A DNA stretch of 15,987 nucleotides, taken from positions 1 through 15,987 of the forward strand of contig CAIPFS010000568.1 in the NCBI GenBank assembly GCA_903864375.1, given 5' to 3'. Numbering within the stretch: position 1 is the stretch's first letter; each line of letters starts with the position of its first letter. The notes under the pieces were generated by a model. The model was not told the origin of the DNA and searched no databases. It worked only from the letters and a program-made list of their open reading frames with translations. Positions 1-5,735 of the stretch are shown piece by piece. Source of the DNA: an uncultured Verrucomicrobiota bacterium. Its GTDB lineage: Bacteria; Verrucomicrobiota; Verrucomicrobiia; Limisphaerales; UBA9464. Both the position numbers and the translations under genes were made by a program.

Positions 1-495
1 AATGAAATCAGCAACATGCCCGATTTCCCCGACCGCCGCCTGAATATGGTAACCGGTCACCTCACCGATGCTGCGGAGATGGGGATCCCACGATTTGCCA
101 TTCTGGGGAGCAGTCCGCCATTTTTCGGATCCGCGAAGGATGTAAGGATAAGATCCCCAGCGATTCTGGCCGCTCCAGTAGGTCGGCCATCCATAGTAGC
201 CATAATAGGCATCTTCAAATTGCCGGGACACCGGCTTGTCGCTGTCGAGGGACGGGCTTCCCTCGATTTGTGATTTCGTCAGATCAATGGCCACGGATTC
301 ATCCCGCTGGTTGACGGTGCCGAGAGCGTAGGGGGCGATCAAAACCTTGCGTCCGGAAAGCCAGTGGCCGGTATCCGACACCAGATAGCGGATGGTCCAG
401 AACTGATCGTCAAAATAGAAATCCTTGACTGTTCCCACCTCGCCGTCGGTCCCGGACAGCTTGTATCCGTGAACGTCTTTAATGCTGATTAACAT
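1..495 (-). CDS. PRC-barrel domain protein (partial, C-terminus cut by window edge)
   Basis: 165 codons are visible from the ATG at 495, open to the left edge. The N-terminal part (about residues 1-75, beginning MLISIKDVHGYKL) has the PRC-barrel pattern: a short strand, a G-x-x-G-T-V-K-D-F-Y-F-D-D turn at 20-30, then W-T-I-R-Y-L-V. A second barrel begins near residue 142 with IGEVTGYHIQAAVGEIGHV, so this is the two-barrel form seen in many bacterial stress-associated proteins. A Tyr/Trp-rich linker (about 95-120) joins them. The family is thought to act as a small interaction or adaptor fold, and no catalytic residues are expected. The leader has a purine-rich AAAGGG about 7 nt before the ATG, one of the few SD-like sites in this window. 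It lies 147 bp downstream of acetate kinase on the same strand, so it may be read through or have its own promoter. Domain call is confident; function is not known. Confidence 0.85.
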   Translation of the reverse strand, partial: MLISIKDVHGYKLSGTDGEVGTVKDFYFDDQFWTIRYLVSDTGHWLSGRKVLIAPYALGTVNQRDESVAIDLTKSQIEGSPSLDSDKPVSRQFEDAYYGYYGWPTYWSGQNRWGSYPYILRGSEKWRTAPQNGKSWDPHLRSIGEVTGYHIQAAVGEIGHVADFI

Positions 496-529
496 GGTTT
501 TTTCCCTTTCTTATTGGGTTTTCGCTTCA

Positions 530-553
530 CCAAGGCTTCGACGGAAGCCCTGG
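530..553 (-). other. Imperfect hairpin between ackA and the PRC-barrel gene
   Basis: GGCTTC (534-539) and GAAGCC (544-549) form a perfect 6-bp stem with a 4-nt loop. After one A/C mismatch, CCA (530-532) pairs with TGG (551-553). No T-run follows on the minus strand, so this may be a weak terminator or a leader structure for the PRC-barrel gene, whose ATG is 34 nt further downstream. Seen in sequence; role inferred. Confidence 0.35.
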
Positions 554-604
554 AATTGCGACTCAGGTCGACAATTTGGAAATCCCAAAGGAATGTAACT
601 GACC

Positions 605-634
605 CCCCTTGGGGAGCCATGGGGTGTTTCCCCA
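605..634 (-). terminator. Possible weak terminator after acetate kinase
   Basis: Starting 8 nt after the ackA stop codon on the minus strand, TGGGG (620-624) pairs with CCCCA (630-634) around a 5-nt loop, and CCCC (605-608) faces GGGG (611-614). There is no clear U-tract, so intrinsic termination is uncertain. Confidence 0.25.
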
Positions 635-642
635 CCGAACCG

Positions 643-1851
643 TCAGATGGAGGTCCCGGGCACCGGCAGGACAGACCGTCCGGCATGCACCTGACGCAGC
701 ACGGTCCGGGCAATCATCTGCTCTTCGTCAGCGGCTATCACCCGGACGGCAACCCGGCAACCGGGTTTGGAAATCAATCCGTTTGAGAGCCGATTGGAAT
801 CCGGGTCCAGCTGGATGCCGAGGAATGCCAGGCCGGCACAGATTCGAGCCCGAATTTCGGGGGCGTTCTCCCCAATGCCTCCAGTGAAGACGAGTGTATC
901 CAATCCACCGAGGACTGCGGCGTAGGAACCGATCCATTTTCGCGCCTGGTAGCAAAACAGTTCGATCGCCTCATGCGCCCTTGGATCGCTCGACTCCACG
1001 GTCAACAACTCCCGCATGTCCGGGCTGGTTTCCGACATCCCCAGAAGACCCGATTGATGATGGACCATGTTCTGGAACTGGAGCGGTGTCATGTTGTCCG
1101 TCCGGGCGAGCAGACCCGGCAATCCCGGATCGATATCGCCCGATCGGGACCCCATCACCAGACCCGACGCCGGCGTCAACCCCATGGTCGTATCCATGCT
1201 CTGCCCCTTACGGACCGCAGCAAGGCTGGCCCCACTGCCCAGGTGCGCCAGAATGACCAGACCTGTTGCCGCTGCGGGGTCGTCAAGCCGGCCCAATTCT
1301 TCGATCAGGTATGCGTAGGAAATACCGTGAAAACCGTGGCGCCGCACCCCGCCATCCCAATAACGCCGTGGGATGGCCATTTGACGGGCCACCAGCGGCA
1401 TCTCTGAGTGGAAGTCCGTGTCAAAGCACACCATCTGCCTCAATGCCGGATATCTGGTCTGAATGGCCTCAATCAGGGCGATTTCTCCTGGAAGGTGCTC
1501 GGGGTCATCCACCGACGCTCCACGCAACTCGTTGAGCAGCTCCGGTGTGACCCACTCCGGTCGGGTCCGTTTTCCCCCGGACACGATCCGGTGGCCGGCA
1601 AAGTCAATGCCGTCCAAGGCATGTTCATCGGCAAACCAGTCCACCAGGGATCGGGCGGCGACGGGCACGTTGGGGGCGTCGATATCGGACCTCACCTGCT
1701 CCCGCTGATCCCCGGTCCGAAAGGAGAGTGTGGACCGGCTCAAACCAATTCGTTCAACCCGCCCGGACAGTTTGCGGACCAGCGGATACCCGTCTCCGAA
1801 AACCGCGAATCGGATCGTCGAGGAGCCGCCATTGAGGGTCAGGACACTCAT
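643..1851 (-). CDS. ackA: Acetate kinase (acetate/propionate kinase family)
   Basis: 402 aa from the ATG at 1851. Cytosolic enzyme interconverting acetyl phosphate + ADP and acetate + ATP. Family landmarks appear in order: N-terminal phosphate-binding LTLNGGSS (N7), GHRIVSGG with R88, FDTDFH with D144, HGFHG with H175, AHLGSG (203-207), GSRSGDIDP with R236, TGGIGENAPEIR with E328 and the C-terminal ADEE metal-site region (E376). These match the known substrate and nucleotide residues of the AckA fold, and the length is normal. One departure is S206, where the family motif is usually HLGNG. The start at 1851 is chosen over an in-frame upstream extension because it begins right at the first beta strand and because ATG overlaps the aldolase stop as ATGA, a sign of translational coupling. 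No phosphotransacetylase or phosphoketolase is in the window, so the acetyl-phosphate source is unseen. Confidence 0.93.
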   Translation of the reverse strand: MSVLTLNGGSSTIRFAVFGDGYPLVRKLSGRVERIGLSRSTLSFRTGDQREQVRSDIDAPNVPVAARSLVDWFADEHALDGIDFAGHRIVSGGKRTRPEWVTPELLNELRGASVDDPEHLPGEIALIEAIQTRYPALRQMVCFDTDFHSEMPLVARQMAIPRRYWDGGVRRHGFHGISYAYLIEELGRLDDPAAATGLVILAHLGSGASLAAVRKGQSMDTTMGLTPASGLVMGSRSGDIDPGLPGLLARTDNMTPLQFQNMVHHQSGLLGMSETSPDMRELLTVESSDPRAHEAIELFCYQARKWIGSYAAVLGGLDTLVFTGGIGENAPEIRARICAGLAFLGIQLDPDSNRLSNGLISKPGCRVAVRVIAADEEQMIARTVLRQVHAGRSVLPVPGTSI

Positions 1852-3284
1852 GCGTCCGGACTCCGGGAAATACGGTTCTCGTCGGCGCGTTCCTCCGCGG
1901 TCTCGACCCAAAGGAGCAAGCCTTTCACCACATCTCCGAATCCGGACTGCCGATACCGCTCGTCGTTCAGCTGGTCGGAGGCCCGCCGAAATTCCCCTTC
2001 CAGTTCACGGGTTGCGGTACCACCCCACCGGGTTCCAGAGGGCAGCTTTGACCGGACGTACTGATGCATCCGTTCTATCTCTTCCGGGGGATGGATGCGG
2101 AGGAGCTCCGACTGAAACCGGTGGGCCTCGGCACGGGAATGGATCGAACCGAAGTTTCCGGCCTGTAAAAGGATACCTCCCAACTGCGACGGCGGAACCG
2201 CGGTGGGACGTGGATTTGTTTCCCCGGAGTTCACGGGGACTGGCGCCGGGTCCGGCGATGCCGCATCCAGCAGTGGCCGGGAGGTCGTCGGGATCCGGGA
2301 ATGGAGTGCCCGACCGTTGGCGGCTGCCCGATGAAGCAGTTCGGATTGGGCCGCCCGGACATTTTCGGCTTTCCCCTTCCAGGTGGTCATGACGGATTCC
2401 TGAAGGGCTCGTCCAAATGAAAAGCTGATGGTCCAGGGCAGGTTGGGAACTTCACAGATGGCGGCCAGCCGAAGAGTGGCGGATTCGGCGCTTTGGCCGC
2501 CGGACAGGAAAAGGATTCCCGGCACCGCTGCAGGCACCGCACGAAGCAGGCACTCCCGGGTGGCATGGGCCACTTCCGCAAGATCCCCCACCCCGGGATA
2601 GTCCGTGCCCGAAATCACCATGTTGACCTTGAGCAACAGGTGCTCAAGCCGTACCCGATGGGAATTCAACGAAGTGAAGAGAGATCCCAGCATCTTCTGT
2701 GTCACCTCCCCGCATCGAGCCAGGGAATGGGCACCGTCCATCAGGACCTCCGGTTCAACGATCGGAACGAGGCCGGCTTCCTGACACAGCGCTGCATACT
2801 GGGCCAGCGAATGCGCGTTGCTCCACATTGCCTGCTCCGTCGGAAGCGCGGGTCCGATGGGGGTCACTGCCCGCCACTTGGCAAAGCGTGCACCCATCGA
2901 GTGATACGACATCAGTCGTTCCCGGAGGCCATCCAGGCCCTGAGTGATGCTTTCCCCTTCAAAGTTCGACAGGGGGACGATGCCCTTGTCGACCTTGATT
3001 CCGGGAATCAGACCGCTCCGCGCCAGAGCAACGGCAAAGGGGACTCCGCTGGAGTTTTGCTGGTGAATGGTCTCGTCGAACAGGATGACCCCGGAAATCC
3101 AATCGCTCAAGCCGGGGGTTGCAAACAGCAACTCCCGGTAGGAGCGACGGCTCTCCGACGTCGACGGGATGCCATGCGCCTCGAAGCGCCGTCCCAAGGT
3201 GGGAAGACTTTCATCGGCGGCAAGAATTCCTTTACCAGGTGCCAGAAGGGCAACGGTGGTCTCATGTATCGAGAGGGCATGCAT
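1848..3284 (-). CDS. Class I fructose-bisphosphate aldolase with C-terminal extension
   Basis: 478 aa from the ATG at 3284 (a TTG lies one codon upstream). Schiff-base aldolase that cleaves fructose-1,6-bisphosphate to DHAP and glyceraldehyde-3-phosphate in the cytosol. The catalytic domain (about 1-335) carries GKGILAADES (18-27), GIKVDKG (95-101), FAKWR (134-138), VPIVEPE (173-179), LLLKVNMV with the Schiff-base lysine K219, FLSGGQS (259-265) and FGRALQ (290-295). Family core length is about 340-365 aa. Here a Pro-rich linker (about 340-367) leads to roughly 110 further residues (AGNFGSIHSR... to the end) that I do not recognise. The usual LLKPNMV motif reads LLKVNMV. The gene lies 26 bp after a small gene and overlaps ackA by 4 bp, so it is very likely cotranscribed with it. 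No clear SD is seen. Aldolase assignment is firm; the meaning of the tail is open. Confidence 0.93.
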   Translation of the reverse strand: MHALSIHETTVALLAPGKGILAADESLPTLGRRFEAHGIPSTSESRRSYRELLFATPGLSDWISGVILFDETIHQQNSSGVPFAVALARSGLIPGIKVDKGIVPLSNFEGESITQGLDGLRERLMSYHSMGARFAKWRAVTPIGPALPTEQAMWSNAHSLAQYAALCQEAGLVPIVEPEVLMDGAHSLARCGEVTQKMLGSLFTSLNSHRVRLEHLLLKVNMVISGTDYPGVGDLAEVAHATRECLLRAVPAAVPGILFLSGGQSAESATLRLAAICEVPNLPWTISFSFGRALQESVMTTWKGKAENVRAAQSELLHRAAANGRALHSRIPTTSRPLLDAASPDPAPVPVNSGETNPRPTAVPPSQLGGILLQAGNFGSIHSRAEAHRFQSELLRIHPPEEIERMHQYVRSKLPSGTRWGGTATRELEGEFRRASDQLNDERYRQSGFGDVVKGLLLWVETAEERADENRISRSPDA

Positions 3285-3310
3285 CAATAGTCGGTGGAGG
3301 GTGGACGGAC

Positions 3311-3538
3311 CTACGGGGTATGGGGTAGTGTCCGGGGGTTCTTGACCGTCTTGATTTGACGTTCTCCGCGGTCTTCCCGAAGGTCCCGGGAGGTGGAAAA
3401 CGGCTTTGCAGGTTTGGTCAACGGGACGTTGATGACGGGCGGCGGAATCGCTCCCAGTCCGTGGGGCGTGTGCTCAATCTTCAACGCACTGACGAGGGCC
3501 TGGGTGGGTTTGCGGTGGGATGGACCGGATTTTTTCAT
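3311..3538 (-). CDS. Small basic Pro-rich hypothetical protein
   Basis: 75 aa from the ATG at 3538, beginning MKKSGPSHRKPTQ. I do not recognise the family. The protein is rich in Lys/Arg/Pro, has no membrane segment and no cysteine, and looks largely unstructured after a short possible helix (TQALVSALKIE, about 12-22). Support for a real gene: it fills the gap between the DUF5069 gene (46 bp upstream) and the aldolase (26 bp downstream) on the same strand without overlap, and its third codon positions are GC-rich like its neighbours. Against it: short length, no SD, and no domain. It could be a basic nucleic-acid-binding peptide, but that is only a guess from charge. Confidence 0.45.
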   Translation of the reverse strand: MKKSGPSHRKPTQALVSALKIEHTPHGLGAIPPPVINVPLTKPAKPFSTSRDLREDRGERQIKTVKNPRTLPHTP

Positions 3539-3584
3539 AGAAAGTTAATGGAATCGCAAGGGCTCGGAGCGGGAACTACGAGAC

Positions 3585-4040
3585 TCACATGGCCTTCCGG
3601 GGAAAACTGGCGCGATCGTCGGCCTCCAACCAATCAAAGGTGGAGTTGGTTTGGGGATTGAGTCCGAGGTGGCCGCAGTTGTTGATGAACTGATCCCGGC
3701 GTTCCGGGTTTTTCATCGGGCTCGATGCCTCGATCTCATCGGACCAGGCCTTGATTTCGGTCGGGGTCCTGGCGGTGCCGTGGCCTTGCAGCCAGACGCC
3801 CAAATCCTCGTAGGTTTTCGCCCCCTGAACGGCTGCCTGGAATTGTGCCCCATCAATCCCCTTGAACGTGAACAGCTGATTGTCGAGCGGACAATTGTAA
3901 TGATACTCGCCTTGGGTGCCGGCCAGGGTCGATCGGCATTTGTCAGCTGCGCGATTGGCAATGGCGAAACCGCCGTTCCGACTGCGAGGGCTGTGAGGGG
4001 CCTGCTTGGTCAGATCGAGGGCAATGATGGGGGTGGTCAT
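3585..4040 (-). CDS. DUF5069 domain protein
   Basis: 151 aa from the ATG at 4040. It starts MTTPIIALDLTKQAPHSPR, followed by RNGGFAIANRAADKCRSTLAG (21-41) and GEYHYNCPLD (44-53), then a region ending in EIKAWSDEIE (95-104). This is the pattern I associate with DUF5069, where the R-x-x-L-G-G...DKCRAxLAG and YHYxCPLD segments are conserved. The biochemical function of this family is not known to me. A longer in-frame reading exists upstream of 4040, but it overlaps the end of dps and has an unfamily-like N-terminus, so the ATG at 4040 is preferred. The leader is C/T-rich with no SD and resembles the dps leader (both read ATGACCACC at the start). It lies 58 bp downstream of dps on the same strand, suggesting a shared transcript and a stress-related context. 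Confidence 0.85.
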   Translation of the reverse strand: MTTPIIALDLTKQAPHSPRSRNGGFAIANRAADKCRSTLAGTQGEYHYNCPLDNQLFTFKGIDGAQFQAAVQGAKTYEDLGVWLQGHGTARTPTEIKAWSDEIEASSPMKNPERRDQFINNCGHLGLNPQTNSTFDWLEADDRASFPRKAM

Positions 4041-4098
4041 GAAAGATAGGGGAGGGGGACGTCGAACAGTGCAGGGGAAGAACGGATGATCGGTCGGG

Positions 4099-4629
4099 TC
4101 ACTTTTCGGCCTGGGTATGCGCTTCCACAAACCAGAGCCATTTGTCGATCCCCCGAGACACCTCGGTGAAGATATCCGCCGTGTCGGCATCGTTGAGTTC
4201 GCTGGCCTGTTCGATGGTCTGACGGGCGTCATGACCGAAATCGGAGAGTGCCTTGGCCACCGCTTCGACATGTGCCGAGCCATTTGCGATATTCAGGGGA
4301 TATTCCTCAAGCCGTGACCGCAAGGCAGCGATGCGGGCCGTACCCTCCGCCACTCCACCCAGCTGAACAATACGTTCGGCGATGGTGTCGACCGACGACT
4401 CCACGCTTTCAGAGACCTTGTCAAACAACTCATGAAGGCCGATGAAGTGGGGACCTTTGACGTTCCAGTGGGCTTGCTTGAGCTGCAGCTGCAAATCCAC
4501 CGCGGATGCCAGGCGCTGGTTCAGCAGAACCACCAATTCCAGACGGCGTCCCGCCGAGATATCGTTCTCCGTCGGATAGGTGATGGGTGAGACGGCGGGG
4601 GACTGAACAGGAGGGATGGCGGTGGTCAT
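4099..4629 (-). CDS. dps: Dps-family DNA-protection / ferritin-like protein
   Basis: 176 aa from the ATG at 4629. Dps proteins form 12-subunit shells that oxidise and store iron with H2O2 and protect DNA in starvation or oxidative stress. The ferritin-like four-helix core begins near residue 27. The inter-subunit ferroxidase ligands are all present with the spacing known for Dps: H54 in HWNVKGP, H66 in GLHELFD, D70, then D81 and E85 in SVDTIAERI. The HWNVKGPHFIGLHELFD block is close to the family signature. The N-terminal tail (1-26) is Pro-rich with little positive charge, so DNA binding through a Lys/Arg tail is not evident. A start at 4662 would add 11 residues; the ATG at 4629 is chosen because MTTA fits the tail and matches the downstream gene's leader. 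It heads the six-gene minus-strand run. Confidence 0.93.
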   Translation of the reverse strand: MTTAIPPVQSPAVSPITYPTENDISAGRRLELVVLLNQRLASAVDLQLQLKQAHWNVKGPHFIGLHELFDKVSESVESSVDTIAERIVQLGGVAEGTARIAALRSRLEEYPLNIANGSAHVEAVAKALSDFGHDARQTIEQASELNDADTADIFTEVSRGIDKWLWFVEAHTQAEK

Positions 4630-4683
4630 GATAAAGGAAGGAAAGATTGACGGTTTCAACATCGCCGGAGCGCACCCGAGACT

Positions 4684-4705
4684 CCATGGGGCATTTCACC
4701 CATGG
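4684..4705 (-). promoter_or_regulatory. Perfect 7-bp inverted repeat in the dps leader
   Basis: CCATGGG (4684-4690) and CCCATGG (4699-4705) are exact reverse complements around an 8-nt spacer, 54-76 nt upstream of the dps ATG. It could be an operator half-site pair or an mRNA hairpin. Symmetry is seen; role is inferred. Confidence 0.4.
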
Positions 4706-4905
4706 CTGGGTCCCATCTGTCCGCTTCGGGACGATGCCCGGAAGGGGATGATCCCGTCGGGCGCGGGCAGCGGGCTCGTCCATTTCCCAGTTCCTCGACG
4801 GCGGCCCGACATGGGAATGGCGATGAGTTCCGCTCAAACTGCAACTCACTGCCAGGAGTTTGCCATTGACTGAAACGAAATCCTGGTGGGACCTTGCACC
4901 GTTTT

Positions 4906-4930
4906 CGGACTTCGCTAATCAGGAAGTCCG
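4906..4930 (+). promoter_or_regulatory. Perfect 8-bp inverted repeat in the PEP-CTERM gene leader
   Basis: CGGACTTC (4906-4913) and GAAGTCCG (4923-4930) are exact reverse complements around a 9-nt spacer, ending 37 nt before the ATG at 4968. The distance fits an operator near the start site or a 5'-UTR hairpin. No T-run follows, so it is not a terminator. Confidence 0.45.
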
Positions 4931-4967
4931 TTGAATTCAGTTCATTTTCCCAAAAGACACCGTTCGT

Positions 4968-5660
4968 ATGAATCATCCCTCCCTTCGAATTCTGGCGACT
5001 GCCGGGGCCATTCTGGCCGGTCGTATGGTCGCCTCCGCCCAGATCGTTGGTTATGATCTCGGCACGGATGCGCCGCCGACGGATTTGGGCGGGTATACGT
5101 TCACCGCATTCCCGGCGGATCCAAGCCCGCTGAATTCGATCACCTATTCGGTTGCCTCGCCGTTGGGTGGGGACCTGGGGCTGGCTGCCGACCTCCCCCC
5201 GCCCTACTCGTACCATCTGGCCGTCGGCCAGGGCTGGGCCAGTTGGAGTCACGGCTACACCGGGGATGTCTACTCGGATAACGTGTCCCACGCCTTTACC
5301 CTGACCCTGCCTCCCTCCACCGGGGCTTTCTACTTTTACGCAGAACCGAATCCGCAATATCCGGTGCCGATCGAGGCAACCGCAGATGAAACCACCCCTG
5401 CGGGGACATCCATTTTGTCCTATGTCACGGGATACTACGGCGCCAATGGATTTGCCTTTGTCGCACCCGCCGGATCCACCATCACCACCATCCGGGTTTC
5501 CTCACTCTACGGGATTGCCATCGGTGAATTCGGGATTGCGGCAGCCGTGCCGGAGCCTGCTTCGACCGCAGTCATGGTCGGCGTTGGGTTGATGGCGATG
5601 GCCGCAGTTCGTCGTTACCACAACGGCAGCCGCTCCTCCGACGCGCGGAAGCGTGAGTAA
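4968..5660 (+). CDS. PEP-CTERM sorting-domain protein of unknown function
   Basis: 230 aa. A Sec signal peptide covers about 1-24 (hydrophobic stretch, then ASA before Gln25). The middle (25-193) is rich in Pro, Gly, Tyr and Ser with alternating beta-like stretches and no domain I recognise. The C-terminus has the PEP-CTERM signal: VPEPAS at 194-199, a hydrophobic helix (about 200-214) and Arg-Arg at 215-216. In known systems this tag is processed by an exosortase and the protein is delivered to the cell surface or extracellular matrix. The tail after the Arg pair is 14 residues long and charged, longer than usual. No exosortase gene is in the window. The sedolisin gene begins 75 bp downstream on the same strand, so the two may be cotranscribed. 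No SD precedes the ATG. Confidence 0.88.
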   Translation: MNHPSLRILATAGAILAGRMVASAQIVGYDLGTDAPPTDLGGYTFTAFPADPSPLNSITYSVASPLGGDLGLAADLPPPYSYHLAVGQGWASWSHGYTGDVYSDNVSHAFTLTLPPSTGAFYFYAEPNPQYPVPIEATADETTPAGTSILSYVTGYYGANGFAFVAPAGSTITTIRVSSLYGIAIGEFGIAAAVPEPASTAVMVGVGLMAMAAVRRYHNGSRSSDARKRE

Positions 5661-5735
5661 TTCCGGGATCGCTCAACCCCGCGCCTGCTCCAGTATTCCT
5701 CAGGATTCAAACCGCAGTCCCTTACTAGAAAGCTT

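Larger units (their letters stand above)
4630..4967. promoter_or_regulatory. Divergent intergenic region between dps and the PEP-CTERM gene
   Basis: 338 bp with no convincing gene. It must carry the promoters for dps (leftward) and the PEP-CTERM gene (rightward). I could not assign a confident -35/-10 pair on either strand. Two perfect inverted repeats are present (annotated separately), one in each leader. Open frames crossing it are shadows with no domain or coding bias. Confidence 0.6.

Noticed and set aside
1852..1911. 20-residue upstream extension of acetate kinase
   Set aside because: It overlaps the aldolase coding end, while the ATG at 1851 begins at the first conserved strand and gives an ATGA junction.
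4041..4283. 81-residue upstream extension of the DUF5069 protein
   Set aside because: It overlaps the 3' end of dps by about 185 bp and does not resemble the family N-terminus.
4656..5357. 233-codon minus-strand frame crossing the dps/PEP-CTERM intergenic region
   Set aside because: Antisense to the PEP-CTERM gene, low-complexity Gly/Arg-rich product with no domain.
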